Below, one piece after another: positions 24,701 through 37,106 of a stretch of DNA of 64,000 bases. Each line of letters opens with the position of its first letter. Position 1 is the first letter of the stretch. The DNA is from Arachis hypogaea. Lineage: Eukaryota > Streptophyta > Magnoliopsida > Fabales > Fabaceae. The stretch lies in NCBI RefSeq assembly GCF_003086295.3, contig NC_092043.1, forward strand, positions 50,496,598-50,560,597. Direction: 5' to 3'. The notes under the pieces were generated by a model. The model was given only the letters and a program-made list of their open reading frames with translations. It was not told where the DNA came from and did not search any database. A program made the translations under genes and the position numbers.

Positions 24701-24932
24701 TTTGACACTACATCCGGGCACCGATGCAGCGGCTCTTGCTTTGACACCGTACTCGAGCCATACGGCGGGTTGCTTCCGGGCAACGACCTAGCATTAGCGC
24801 AATAATGTCTTTGATTCATGTCATGGGGGGTTCGGCTATATTTTTATGTTGGTTACCGAAGATCTAACACAACCCTCCTCCTTTATCCGGGCTTGGGACC
24901 GGCTATGTACCGCAAGTGTAACATAGGCAGAG

Positions 24933-24934
<2 letters not shown>
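21727..24934 (-). mobile_element. RTE-type LINE retrotransposon
   Basis: The element is on the minus strand. The 5' region near 24,930-24,830 carries CATAGCCGGTCCCAAGCCCG. One endonuclease-reverse transcriptase frame follows, then a short 3' UTR (CCCCACTTAGTGAGACAAGG) and a (TTG)n tail at 21,727-21,748. Short repetitive 3' tails rather than poly(A) are typical of the RTE clade. Both flanks are AT dinucleotide runs, so a target-site duplication cannot be told apart from the microsatellite. Confidence 0.85.
21760..24819 (-). pseudogene. RTE LINE ORF (endonuclease + reverse transcriptase), disrupted by in-frame stops
   Basis: All pieces lie in one reading frame. The apurinic endonuclease domain (24,612-23,878) has WNIGTL, LQETKW, SAYAPQVG and GGDLNGHVGR. 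A linker follows, then the reverse transcriptase (about 23,481-22,342) with [33 protein letters not shown] and the catalytic LFADDIVLM. The C-terminal part (22,209-21,760) has AMLYGTECWAVK and RLRWFGHVRRRP. The frame is closed by stops at 22,339-22,341 (TGA), 23,482-23,484 (TAG), 23,650-23,652 (TAG), 23,875-23,877 (TAA) and probably about 24,622-24,624 (TGA). I see no frameshift between them. The copy is not functional, but its catalytic motifs are preserved, so it decayed by point mutation. Confidence 0.85.

Positions 24935-24976
<42 letters not shown>
24934..24976. repeat. (AT)n microsatellite at LINE 5' flank
   Basis: About 21 TA units directly beside the LINE 5' end. A short TATATA run also lies beside its 3' tail at 21,712-21,726. 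Confidence 0.9.
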
Positions 24977-24982
<6 letters not shown>

Positions 24983-25142
24983 GCGAATTTGTGGATCCGC
25001 AGATCGGATACGCGGATGTAGAGCAGATATCCACGATCCGATTCATAAATGATGCGGATCGGATCCTATCTGCAATTTTTGGATGCGGATGCGGATATTT
25101 ATCGCGGAACTGCGGATACGATCCGATCCATGAACACCCTAA

Positions 25143-27800
25143 CAAAAATAGAAAAAAATAAAATATTATGAATACAATAACGAATAATAGAAAAAAAAGT
25201 TAGGAACAAACTGAAGTAAGTGTGATTATATCTCTGGCTTGATCCTAAAATTTGCTTAACTCAAATTCTTTAGGACTGGGTTTCAAGTTAAAAATTTGAC
25301 TTAGGTATATTTTCCATTAATCAAAAGTTTTGTCTTGGGTTTTTTTCCTCCTCTTATTTTCAAATCTTATGTCCTTTCTCACCGTAGTGTTACTTCTTAC
25401 TCCACATGGAAAACACCGAAGACTTCATTGTCAACAAATTCAAAGCCATCATGGCTCTAAAAACGGTGCATGCACTCCACAATTGAAAGCTTCACCACCG
25501 GTTCGAAAGTAAAACATGTGGATTATGTAAAAGTTGATCAAGTTGCTATGGAACATGAATAATTGAATATGGCGTGAAAAAGAACAACAAAAAATCTCAC
25601 CAAAATGTATTGGATTTGACAGCAGGAGAGTGTGATCCATAGTCTTCTCCCAGTCACCATCATCATCATTCTATTGTTGTAGCTCTCTATTCATCTTTTG
25701 TGAGAATGCAACAAAAAAAAAAATTCATAAATTCTTCTTTTGGAGATATCTATTGCTTTAATAAAAATTTGGTCGAGTTAAATTCGACTATAACTGGTTA
25801 AATTGAAATTAAAAAGAAAAAATGTCTTATTATCCTAAAAAATCTTATTTGAATCTCAGAAAATATTAGCGAGAAAAAAAGTTTAATTAATCTTTTTTTT
25901 AAATAGTAGAAATGAATATTCATAAATAAAAATATAATAGTAAAAAGAAAGTACTAAGAACTAATTCGTTTTGAAAATAGTATCACTCTTTAAGTTGAGA
26001 CATGTTATTCTTGATGGAGAGTACAACTATTCAAAAAAGCATCACAGATCAATTTTAGAGATGCATTCCAATGTACTGTTTTAACTAATTAAATAAACAA
26101 GGAATCTATTATTAAAATCTAATATGTCTCTTCCATATTAATTAATTGGGGAGGTTTTTTTTTTTTTGCTTTAGTGACTTCTATTTTTAAACTCTACAAA
26201 TTACAGTTTGTATACAATAAATGAAGTTCAGTATCGCGACAGATCAGTCATTGGGCTGTCGGACTGAGAGATATCGTGGAAAAGAAAATATGTTGGGCAG
26301 AGGAGGTTTTTGCTGCTCTATATATAGTTTTGTCTAAATTAATTAATAGTAATAATAATATTAATAAAGTTATGTATTAATTAAGAAGACCTATTAACCA
26401 ACTATTATTGTTTATGGTCCATTATTCATTGCTAGGGTTGGTGGGAAGCACAAGACGACAAATGAAATTAGCACTTCAATACAACAAAAGTGAGAAGTTG
26501 CTACTTGTTTTATGCAAGGTTTGTTTATTTCATTTTTATTTTTTAATTTCATTATTTTGTTAATTTTCAATTTTATTTTTTATGGGTTTTACATTTTAAA
26601 TTGAGTTATATGTAGTTGAAGTTATAAATTTAATAATATTTGAGTTTAGAATTTGCAATGCTTATGTGATGGTGTTCCACATTAGAACTTGCAAAGACTG
26701 CTCATGGTTTTGACGTTTTGTTAAGAGATGGTTTCTTCACAAATGGATAGTTAGTTCCTTTTAAAATATTTTAATAATATTTTTTATAAAATAATGTAAA
26801 TAATTTAGATACACATATGAAAAGATTTGTTATTTGGAAAAGTATAAATAAATAATGAGAATACTAAACAATATGAATAATAGATATGTCGAATATTTAA
26901 TTCAATAGATAGCGAATGATTATGTTCATTATTTTTAATTGAATAGTTATTTCTTTTGATTCGATTTACTCATACACGGTTAACAATGGTTAGATGTTTA
27001 ATTCACTATGTATACAGATAATTATCCTAATATTAAAATTTAAGAAATAATTTAGGAATAAAATATTTTTATATTTTATCAGATCAATTTTAAAATTTAT
27101 TATTTATATTATTTATTAAAATTATTGTCTATCTAACGAAATTTTTTTATTTAAATAAACGAAATTAATTATTTACTTAAAGAGCGAAATTAAAAATTGA
27201 ATTGCACTATTACCAACAGCAAAATCCAAGAAAAATTAACATACGCGAATGCGCTTTGTTACCACTTAGCAGTGAAATCGGGGTAAGTGGCGGCTATAAA
27301 TAATGCATAACAACGATTTTATGAAAATTTTTGCTCTTTATGCTAACAAAATTGTATTTAAAAGTTTAAAATGGTAAAAATGTATTTAATTGAGTTAATT
27401 TTGTTTATTTAATTAAAAAAAAGCCTGTATAAAAATAAATCGTGAAACAAGTGGATGATGATTGATGCGACTCGTGTCATGTGAGCCACACGTATGATTT
27501 CAAAACAAACCACACTTCTCACAAGCCAACAAAAGCAATCAGCAACTAGCAGCCTATTCAATTTTGGCGGAAACTGAGGTGCAATTTTATGCCAATTTTT
27601 TTTTGGTGACTAATTTTATGCCAATTTGATAACTAAGAATTATTACATAAAAATTTACAGTGAAATCCATCGAATAATTTAATTCTTTTTATTTATTAAT
27701 TTTACATAAAATTAATTACACTTAAATTTTTACCAACACACTTGTTATTCTACCAACTATTGTAATAGAAAAGGAAATAAACTATTTTCCAAATTTTAAT
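25143..27800. other. AT-rich intergenic DNA, nothing recognised
   Basis: Only short chance ORFs (for example 25,330-25,512, 60 codons, no known domain). A poly(T) run is at about 26,154-26,168. No clear TIR, LTR or RNA gene was found by reading. Confidence 0.5.
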
Positions 27801-27807
27801 TAACAAA

Positions 27808-28262
27808 CAAGTTTAATCACCCGTGTCATGTACGTGATAAGATTGAAATTATAATTTTAAGTTGTTATGTTAAATTTTATTTTAATTATAATAATTTAAT
27901 TAATAAAAAAATAACTTGTATGCGTTGTTTTTCTTTTCTTAATATAGTGTTAATTGTATTAACTATAAAATAGTTATTTAATCTACTTTTTTCAATAAAT
28001 CAGGTATATATACTCAATATGACCATAAATAATCTAGTAATACTTAAATCTACCAACAAAGTTTTATATATTGGTATACTGTGAAGTAAAAAAAATATTA
28101 AAATCAGCTCAAAATGAAGAACAAATTGATAGAGAATCCTAATGCAGAAAGTTTTGTAATAAACAATAAATAATTTAAACCTACTGAATAACAATTCAAT
28201 GCTATCCTTTGATACCTGCAAAATATATACATGAAATAACATTGTATCAATGTTTGTATATA
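27808..28262 (-). repeat. Helitron-like 3' end, copy 1 of a ~455-bp direct repeat
   Basis: It starts CAAGTTTAATCACCCGTGTC and contains TATATACTCAATATGACC, TGATACCTGCAAAATATATA and TATCAATGTT in the same order and spacing as the copy at 28,523. The minus-strand CACGTACATGACACGGGT is a decayed hairpin like plant Helitron 3' ends, but the terminal tetranucleotide reads CTTG rather than CTRR. Confidence 0.5.
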
Positions 28263-28522
28263 AAATTATATGATTAACGTAATTATAAAATTGTTTGTCA
28301 AGAGAATAAAATTATACGAATTTTTATGATAATTTTAATATTCTCAAACTATTAATGTACAATAAGAATTCATCTATTAGTTCCTAGAATTTCTAAATTA
28401 TTTTAAGTGATAGTAATAAATTTTAATAAATAAATAGATTTAGTAAGACATTTTGTTATTACCTTTTTATTATAGGCTCTCAAAAACTTCTCTATATACC
28501 ACATTCATCGTGCAGTAATTTT

Positions 28523-28990
28523 CAAGTGTATTAACCCGTGCCATGCACGTAATAAGATTAAAATTATAATTTTAAATTATTTTGTTAAGATTAATTTAAA
28601 TTATAATAATTTGATTAATAAAAATATAACATGTTATGTATTATTTATTTTTTATTAAGCCAGTGTTAAATATATTAACTCTAAATAGTTATTAATTAGT
28701 TTTAGTAATCTACTTTCTTCAATAAATCAAACATATATACTCAATGTGACCATAAATAACTTAATAATACTTAGACCCACCAACAAATTTTTATATGTTG
28801 TTTTACTGTCAAATAAGAGCATATTAAAATTAGCTCAAAATAAATAATAAATTATTAGAAAATTCTAATGCACAAAATTCTCTAATAAACAATGAATAAT
28901 TTAAATCTACTAAAAAATAACTCAACACTTTTCTTTGATGCCTGCAAAATATATACCTAAAATAATATTATATCAATGTTAGTATACAGT
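28523..28990 (-). repeat. Helitron-like 3' end, copy 2 of the direct repeat
   Basis: CAAGTGTATTAACCCGTGCC, then ATGCACG, TATATACTCAATGTGACC, TGATGCCTGCAAAATATATA. The hairpin on the minus strand is CGTGCATGGCACG. It aligns over about 460 bp with the copy at 27,808 at perhaps 75-80 percent identity by eye. Confidence 0.5.
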
Positions 28991-28999
28991 TTTACAATC

Positions 29000-31900
29000 A
29001 TCGACCGTATTTACTATGCATGACTCCTTCTTAAAAGTTATTCTATACACGTGTGTAGTCGGAAGATAAATTACTGGACTTTATTTTATTTTTTAAAATT
29101 ATTATAATTATGCATTATTCATTAAATGCTAATTGTAATATTGTAATATAATTATAATAAAGACATTTTTCTAAATAAATTTAGAAGAGAGAATAGTACT
29201 CTCATTTTGGAGGAAAAATGAATTCATGAGAAATTGACAACTCACTTTTATTAGTTGATAATGTATTAAATATTGATTTTATATAATTATAATAAAAATA
29301 TTTCTCTAAATTAGTATAATCATACATTATTTATTAAATGTTAATTGTAATATAATTATAATAAATATATTTTTTTAAAATAAATTTAAAAAAGAAAATA
29401 GTGATTTTATTTTAGAGAAAAAATAAATTTATGAGGAATTAACACCTCACTTTTATTAGTTGGAGAAAAAATCCAGTTTTAGTATATTTTGTCATTATTA
29501 TACATTTTTCTCTAATCATATATTCACTGTTTTCTTTTATTTGTTTTAGCATTTTGAACCTGGGTTTAACTTCTCGTAGTTCTCACTTCTCAGTCATTCT
29601 ATTAGATGTAGTTAATAACTATTGAAATTTTTTTATTAATATAGGAGAAAAATATATTATTATATGATAGAACTAATATGAGTATATTTTATTATTAAAT
29701 AAAAAAAGTTAATATAAAATAAAATTATACATAAAAAACAAAGAAAATAAAATTAAAATAGAAAAAGTGATAAAAAGATTATTTTTATAATTTTGTTTTG
29801 TCATTTTTATGTATAGAAGATTAGAAAATAGTAAATTTTTAACTAAATTAATTTATATTTGTTGTATTCAATTTAAATAAGTAATAAATTATCTTATTTT
29901 AATTTATTCCTTAAATTTATATATCATAAAAATTAAATCAAATAATTAATATACATAATTTTAAATTGTGTGATACTTAAATATCTATTCAAATCAATTA
30001 GTTGATATAATTAATTCATCATAATGAATTGACTTTAATGAGTTAAACAAAATAATACAGAAGCATGCTACGTTGATTCTATCATTAAAAGTAAAAATTC
30101 GATTTTTATATGATAGGATAGATAATATAATAGACGGTGAGAAAGAGAAAGATAAACATTTTAGATTCTAAGTTGTTTCATTTGAATGTTGCAATGTGGT
30201 ATCACATTATTTTACTTATTCTACCATATGGACCCTTTTGTAACTTTATTTCAGTATCAATAGAATTTCACTACCTTTGAGTACTAAATTAAAATTCAAA
30301 ATGAAACTAAAAAAAGTAAAGAGTATAAAATTATTGATTGAAAAACACTCTAAATAATAAAAAGCCAAATTAACTTTAATATTAAATTTATTAATACGAT
30401 TTTAATTTTATATAATAGTTAGAAAATATATTAGTAAAAGCAAATGGAAGAATAGCTTTAATTAGTATTTGATAAAATATTCATTTAGAATAATTAAAAA
30501 ATATAAAATTATGATATTATTAAAAATAATACATTTTTATGTTAAAAAAATATATTTAAATAAAATATTTATAAAATATAAAATTTAGAGTAACATAGCT
30601 TTATAAACATTAATCATTAATCAATTATGAACTAACATAAAATTATAATATAATTTATTTATGAAAAAATAATCAATAATTAATATTAATAAATATAAAA
30701 ATCATCCAAACACTTTAATTAAAAGTATGACTGGTTAATTATTATTCATTATTAATAATATTTTGTTCATAAAAAATTGAAAATATAATTATTCAAATTT
30801 AGATTTTAGAAAAATAAACGTATAAGTAACAAATGATCTATTTGATCATGTATATTATAAATTAATGAATTAAACTAACTGATATAATGAATTATAATTA
30901 ATTAATTGATATAAATTATAATAAATTATATGATATTTAAAAAGAAAATAAAATGAATAAAAGAATAAAAAATAGAAGAATAGAAGACTACAATAAAATA
31001 AATTGAATGTAAGTTTTTTTTTTTACAAATTTTATATCACATCTGCTTCAATAATAATAAATAAAAATACATCAACTTAATATCTAAGAAAAAAGGATGA
31101 GATAAAATCACAACACAATTCTAAAATAAAAGCTTAAATTAAACCATAATATCATTGCACAACACAAACAAAAAGTAATTTCACACTACAATATACAACA
31201 CAAATAGATAAATGACTTAAGCTTAATTATGAATTTTTTATTTATTTATGCAAATATGATAACACCATGGTCTATAAATGCTTAATGGATAACATATCAT
31301 ATATTGCTCTAAATGATGAGCACGGGAGTTGAAGAGTGTGTGCTGATTTATGTTCATGATAGTTGCCTTCTTGTGACGGCGCCTCATAGGAAGAAAAATA
31401 ATTGTTGTAAAAGCTACCCAATGAAAGAGTAATTGGTAAATGAATGATATTTTCTTCTAGCATATATGATCTTTTATAGTGGTAAAATAAAAATGGAATG
31501 AATAAAATTTTGTATTTTTATATTAGAAATAGAATTTGATATTTGTCCTAATAAAATTAAATAATTAATTAGTTATATTTAAATAAATTAAATAAAAATA
31601 TTTTTAAGAATTAATCAAATCAATTAGTCAATACAAATAATTAGTATAATTAATTTTATTTGATTTATTGAATTCAAAAAATAAATTAAAAAATAATTAA
31701 TTGAATTAATTAGTTAATATAATTAATTTATTATAATTGATTGGATTTAATGAATTAAAAAAATAAATAGAAAAACATAGAAGACAGTGATTTTTTTTAA
31801 CTAAATTAATATATATTTATTGTATTTAATCAGCATAAGTAACAAATTATCTATGTTATTATATATCTTTTTTAATCTTGCATGGCAGGGATAATTATAA

Positions 31901-33160
31901 GTTATATTTTGATTTCTAATTATTTACGTACATAAATGATTAAAATATATAACATAAATATTGTAATTATTATAATTCTATAATATAATTATAATTAACA
32001 TATTTTATCATAATTAAATATTGATTTGATATAATTATAATGAAAATACTTTCCTAAAATAATATAATCTACTATTATTCATCCACTAATTATTTGGCAA
32101 TAAACCTTAATAAGATTTTTTACATCTCCGCTATGGAAAATAACTACTTAGATATACCAAATAATATGTAACATATTACTACCTGTATAAGTTAAGGCAC
32201 AAACACATGATTTAATTAAGGTGATTGAAACTTTCACCAAACAGAATATGACCTCAATCGAATAAAAAATGATATTCGATTTTGCATTAATTAGCTAGTC
32301 GAAGAAATAACATACTCATTTATTATTCATGTTTCATTATATTTTTTAAATAATATATAGAAAATATATATCTTGTGCATAAAAATGTGACTATTAGTAA
32401 TTTTATTAATAAACATTTTTTTAAACTATTACTAATTTCAATTTTAATAGAAAATCTGAGGAAATAATTTCGCTTGGCATAAATAATATACTAAAACTGT
32501 TAGTATATTATCTTCTTTATGGTTAATTGAATTTATCAATGATTTTTCCGTGTAAATCGTTATTACCCAATTTTTAATAACTACTTAATATACAAAATTT
32601 GAAATTGGAAATTGTTATTACTAATTCAATTAACTGGTTAATTGAGTAATAATTGTCAAATTATTAAGGTGCAAAATCATTGATTTACTCAATAAATTTC
32701 CATATATTATTTATATTTCAAGTAATAATTTGAAATTATATTAATTAATTGAAATTACTAATGGCACATGTATAATTTCATTTTATACCAATTAATTAAT
32801 TATAATTATATGACATGGGTGTAATTTCAATTTTATCCACCGATTATCGGCAAATAAATTTTATTCCAATTATAAATAAAATCTGTTTTTATTGGCAAAT
32901 AAATTATCTTTAGGTCAACGATTTAATATATGTATAAGTTAATTTTTTGTCAAATATAATGAAAATACAAATAAAGAAATAAAGAATAAAAATAAACTTA
33001 ATAATATCTGACACTACTTCATTTTATTAAATTATTTAAAAATAGCAAAATTCACAAAAAATAATCGTAATATATAAATTGAGGCAATAATTTAAAATTC
33101 TATAATTATAATTTAATCAAATACTAATAGTAAAACCAAATTACCTAAACAATATTGAAC
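29000..33160. other. very AT-rich DNA with decayed Helitron-like repeats
   Basis: Repeated blocks such as ATTGATTTGATATAATTATA, ATGAAAATA occur around 29,270, 32,025 and 34,500. A CTTGCATGGCAGGG block at 31,878 resembles the decayed 3' hairpin. A 63-codon ORF at 31,272-31,463 has no recognisable domain. Confidence 0.4.
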
Positions 33161-33165
33161 CTATT

Positions 33166-33885
33166 CTAGTCCTTAGTCACGTATAGTATAGAATCATTCT
33201 TATAACGACAACCAACTGAAATAACATCGTAAGTTTCAATATTTAGAATTCGTGCAAAATCAGACCATCTTCTTGTTAGATAAGCTTCATCATCCGCTAT
33301 CTATGCAATGTGGCAAGATATAGAATTATCGCACCGAGAAACCAAACTAACTCTTATTCCCCTCAATGGCATTGCATGCATGCAAAAGAAAGCTAGTAAT
33401 TTCTGAAAAAATTAAAATATGTTAAAAAGTTATTCTAATAATTAACAGTTTAAACTAAGAAAATTTAAATATATTACCAATCATTGAAATTGCATATCTG
33501 CATTTGTCACGAATTTAGCAAAACTGAACTGAAAATGAGGGAATTCAATTTCATTATGTGCTCCACTTCGAAGATTTTCGGGCAGACGTAAAAAGCATGG
33601 AGGGGATGGAACTTGAACTTGCCCTATAAAGTTCCGTGGATGCAATTCCTCAATCAAAAATCGAGCTCCTCCTAAGAAATCTAACTTTAACCACATTCCA
33701 TTGGGTTGGTCATAATAGGTGAGTAGATCCAACCATCCTTCGGTAAAGTAGAGACTATTGCCTCTTCTTTGAACGCTTACATCCATGTAGTTGGAACCCG
33801 AATCAGTGAAGACAACTCGATGAGGTATTTCATGGATGTGATGCATTGTAAATGCTTGTGGCAAAAAAAAATCGAACTGGAACAT
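33166..33885 (-). pseudogene. B3 DNA-binding-domain gene (REM-like, two domains), disrupted
   Basis: Exon A (33,885/33,882 to 33,478) encodes a B3 fold: FFLPQAFTMHHIHEIPHRVV, FTDSGSNYMDVSVQRRGNSL, YFTEGWLDLLTYYD, then a tail. An intron with donor TTG|GTAATATA and acceptor TTTTTTCAG|AAATTA joins in phase to exon B (33,402-33,166). Exon B encodes the second half of another B3-like unit: LRGIRVSLVSRCDNSI, DDEAYLTRRWSDFARIL, SVGCRYKNDSILYVTKD. B3 proteins of this REM/VRN1 type bind DNA in the nucleus. Two stops break the frame: TGA just before the donor (33,481-33,483) and TAG at 33,301-33,303. TTCCAG|TTCGAT suggests that an earlier exon once preceded exon A. It lies in Helitron-like repeats. Confidence 0.6.
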
Positions 33886-34346
33886 TAGACGATAAAAATA
33901 ACTTAGAGTAACAACAAATAAAAAATTATCAAATGAATAATATAATAGAATGAGTATATGATATTATAAAAAATTATAAATTGTACTTAAAAGGATCAAC
34001 TTCAATAAAAAACGAAAAATACATTCTTATTCTATGAAGTAGTAAAAAAAACACTAAATATAAAATTATGAATTGACTCTCAAATTTAGATTCATGTACC
34101 ACAGGAAAACACTATATATAGACTTTAGTAAAACAAAAATAAATATGTAAATTATCTATTATTAAGGTAATTTTTTAATAATGCATTAAATTTTGATTTG
34201 ATACCATTATAATGAAGATATGTTTCTAAATTAGTATAATTATATATTATTTATTAAATATTAATTACAATATAATTATATTAAAGATATTTTTTTATAA
34301 AATAATTTAGAAAAATTATTTGATATACGTGAATCGGGTAACAAAG

Positions 34347-34348
<2 letters not shown>

Positions 34349-34412
<64 letters not shown>
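34349..34412. repeat. (TTA)n microsatellite
   Basis: About 20 near-perfect TTA units, then imperfect continuation to about 34,440. Confidence 0.9.
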
Positions 34413-34418
<6 letters not shown>

Positions 34419-34962
34419 TATTGATATTATTATTATCATTAAAATTATTAAAAGTATTTTTAATTGATAATTGATAAGTAGTTTAATAGTGCATTAAATA
34501 TTGATTTGATATAATTATAATGAAGATATGTTGCTAAATTAGTATAATTATATATTATTCATTTAGTATTAATTACAATATAATTATAATAAAATAATTT
34601 AGAATAGAAAAAAAATTTTATTCGTTTTGGAGAAAAATGGAGGCATGAGAGATCGACACGTCACCTTTAGTAGTCGGGGGAAAACCCAGTTTTAGTATAT
34701 AAAGTAGATACTGAATATGAGGTGCACACTCACTTTATCAAATATTGTCGTTTTAAATTCAATACGGTCCAAAATAATTATTCATTTAAAAATATTAAAC
34801 AACATATTAATTAACTTTTTTTTATTAATAACTAAATTAAATAAGAGAAAACAAGTGCAAAAAGAGGAATTATTTGTCAACTAATATCCCTTTTTGAGAT
34901 AGTAAATTATTATTATAAGAATGAAATAATTTAACAGAGATTTACTAATCATTTCTTTAAAT

Positions 34963-34976
34963 CACGTGTATAATGA
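34963..34976 (+). promoter_or_regulatory. G-box and TATA-like sequence upstream of ALS
   Basis: A CACGTG G-box (34,963-34,968) is followed at once by TATAATGA (34,969-34,976), about 140 nt before the proposed start codon. Such a place fits a core promoter; the evidence is positional. Confidence 0.35.
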
Positions 34977-35117
34977 TAAAGACAAAACTGAACATATTTC
35001 ATAAATTGGTAAATAGACAAACACTTACTTCACTTGTTCATCGGCGATTCGAAGCTACACACCACACACTGTGTTTTGTTTTTGCAACCAAAAAAAAAGC
35101 CTCTGCAACCTTCAAAA

Positions 35118-37106
35118 ATGGCGGCAGCCACTTCCAGAACCCCATTCTCCACCGTATCTCCATCTTCTTCCACTTCCTCTTCTCACTCCACCTTCCCAAA
35201 CCGTGTTCTCAGATCCACGCTCCCATTTTCCTCCATTCTCACCAATAATAAGAAGCACCATTCCCTCAAAATATCAAACACCATCTCAAACAACCCTAAA
35301 CCACGACCACCATCCGCTACCACCACCATCACCACCACCGCACCCTCCATCGCCACTCGTCCTCCCGCCGGCGAGCCTCGCAAGGGCGCAGATATCCTCG
35401 TGGAGGCTCTGGAGCGTGAAGGCGTAACCACCGTCTTCGCCTACCCCGGCGGCGCGTCGATGGAGATCCACCAAGCTCTGACGCGCTCCGCCGTCATCCG
35501 TAATGTCCTTCCCCGCCACGAACAAGGCGGCGCCTTCGCCGCCGAGGGTTACGCCCGCTCCTCCGGCCTCCCCGGCGTCTGCATCGCCACCTCCGGTCCC
35601 GGCGCCACCAACCTCGTGTCCGGCCTCGCCGACGCGATGATGGACTCAATCCCTATCGTCGCCGTGACCGGCCAGGTTCCCCGCCGCATGATCGGAACCG
35701 ACGCATTTCAAGAAACCCCAATCGTTGAGGTAACTCGATCTATCACGAAGCATAATTACCTTGTTCTTGATGTTGATGAAATCCCTAGGATTGTTAGAGA
35801 GGCATTTTTTGTAGCTACTACTGGTAGACCTGGACCTGTTTTGATTGATGTTCCTAAAGATGTTCAGCAACAATTGGCGGTTCCCAATTGGGATTTGCCT
35901 GTTAGGGTTGCTGGTTATGTTTCTAGGATGCCAAAGATTCCAAGTTTGGCGGAATTAGAGAGCGTTGTGAGGCTAGTTTCGGAGGCGAAGAAACCGGTTT
36001 TGTATGTTGGTGGTGGTTGTTTGAATTGTAGTGAGGAATTGAGAAGGTTTGTGGAGATTACGGGTGTTCCGGTAGCGAGTACTTTGATGGGCCTTGGTGT
36101 TTACCCTGTTGGTGGTGATGATTCTCTTCAGATGTTGGGGATGCATGGAACTGTTTATGCTAATTATGCTGTTGATAAGAGTGATTTGTTGCTTGCATTT
36201 GGGGTTAGGTTTGATGATCGTGTAACCGGGAAGCTTGAGGCTTTCGCGAGTAGGGCGAAGATTGTGCACATTGATATTGATTCTGCTGAGATTGGGAAGA
36301 ACAAGATCCCACACGTGTCGATTTGCGCAGATGTGAAAGTGGCATTGGAAGGGATCAATGGGATCTTGGAGGAAAAGGGGGTCAATAAAAAGAATCTTGG
36401 TCTTGAGGATTGGAGGGAAGAGCTGAGTGTGCAGAAGCAGAAGTTCCCATTGAGTTATAAGACTTTTGGTGATCTGATTTCGCCGCAGCATGCAATTCAG
36501 GTTCTTGATGAGCTCACAAATGGGGATGCAATCATTAGTACCGGTGTAGGTCAGCATCAGATGTGGGCGGCACAGTTTTACAAGTACAAGAGGCCGAGGC
36601 AGTGGTTGACATCAGGGGGTCTTGGCGCTATGGGTTTCGGCTTGCCTGCTGCAATTGGCGCAGCTGTGGCTAACCCTGGAACCGTCGTTGTTGACATCGA
36701 TGGGGATGGTAGCTTCATCATGAATGTGCAAGAGTTGGCAACCATAAAGGTGGAGAATCTACCGGTTAAGATTCTGTTGTTGAATAATCAGCACTTGGGT
36801 ATGGTTGTTCAGTGGGAAGACAGGTTCTACAAGTCCAATAGAGCTCACACATACCTCGGCAACCCTACGAATGAGGCTGAGATTTTTCCAAACATGTTGA
36901 AGTTCGCCGAGGGTTGTGGAATACCAGCAGCACGTGTGACGAAGAAGGAAGATCTTAGAGCCGCAATCAAGAAGATGCTGGACACGCCCGGCCCTTACCT
37001 TCTTGATGTGATTGTGCCTCATCAAGAGCATGTCTTGCCAATGATCCCAAGTAATGGATCCTTCAATGATGTGATTACTGAGGGTGATGGAAGAACTAAA
37101 TACTAA
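35118..37106 (+). CDS. ALS: acetolactate (acetohydroxyacid) synthase catalytic subunit, plastid
   Basis: A single-exon gene of 662 codons. It makes 2-acetolactate from two pyruvates, or 2-aceto-2-hydroxybutyrate from pyruvate and 2-oxobutyrate, the first common step to Val, Leu and Ile in the plastid, using ThDP, Mg2+ and FAD. I chose MAAATS at 35,118; the ORF is open 28 codons upstream but those lack family character. Residues 1-80 are Ser/Thr/Pro-rich, a plastid transit peptide. Glu135 in RHEQGG is the ThDP-activating residue. GDGSF (529-533) with NN (556-557) is the ThDP/Mg motif. Known inhibitor-binding positions carry the ordinary residues: A113, P188, A196, D367, W566, S645. The first ~620 bp use C/G-ending codons; after ~35,730 usage turns AT-rich. 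The gene looks intact. Confidence 0.96.
   Translation: MAAATSRTPFSTVSPSSSTSSSHSTFPNRVLRSTLPFSSILTNNKKHHSLKISNTISNNPKPRPPSATTTITTTAPSIATRPPAGEPRKGADILVEALEREGVTTVFAYPGGASMEIHQALTRSAVIRNVLPRHEQGGAFAAEGYARSSGLPGVCIATSGPGATNLVSGLADAMMDSIPIVAVTGQVPRRMIGTDAFQETPIVEVTRSITKHNYLVLDVDEIPRIVREAFFVATTGRPGPVLIDVPKDVQQQLAVPNWDLPVRVAGYVSRMPKIPSLAELESVVRLVSEAKKPVLYVGGGCLNCSEELRRFVEITGVPVASTLMGLGVYPVGGDDSLQMLGMHGTVYANYAVDKSDLLLAFGVRFDDRVTGKLEAFASRAKIVHIDIDSAEIGKNKIPHVSICADVKVALEGINGILEEKGVNKKNLGLEDWREELSVQKQKFPLSYKTFGDLISPQHAIQVLDELTNGDAIISTGVGQHQMWAAQFYKYKRPRQWLTSGGLGAMGFGLPAAIGAAVANPGTVVVDIDGDGSFIMNVQELATIKVENLPVKILLLNNQHLGMVVQWEDRFYKSNRAHTYLGNPTNEAEIFPNMLKFAEGCGIPAARVTKKEDLRAAIKKMLDTPGPYLLDVIVPHQEHVLPMIPSNGSFNDVITEGDGRTKY

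Larger units (their letters stand above)
21421..25142. repeat. GGATC-rich repeat split by the LINE
   Basis: Short GCGGATCGGAT-type motifs occur at 21,421-21,515 and 24,985-25,142 with the LINE between them. The outer ends read TTAGGGT..AGCGGATCGGAT on the left and, in reverse complement, TTAGGGTGTTCATGGATCGG on the right. The host repeat may therefore have inverted ends, and the LINE appears to have inserted inside it. Confidence 0.5.
28523..34708 (-). mobile_element. possible 6.2-kb Helitron-like element carrying a B3 gene
   Basis: The proposed 3' end is the hairpin at 28,523-28,550. The proposed 5' end is TCTACTTTATATACTAAAAC on the minus strand starting at 34,708, directly after A, followed by TGGGTTTTCCCCCGAC, which looks like plant Helitron 5' ends. 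Internal ~180-bp AT-rich repeats (28,980-29,480; 34,190-34,700) share the GGAGAAAAATG..CACTTTTAGTAG type end sequence. No Rep/helicase was seen. The two ends may belong to different insertions, so the span is a hypothesis. Confidence 0.3.

Noticed and set aside
33166..33885. B3 gene as a working gene
   Set aside because: Two in-frame stops at conserved places and no upstream exon found; called a pseudogene.
35973..36557. 194-codon minus-strand frame
   Set aside because: Antisense shadow of acetolactate synthase.
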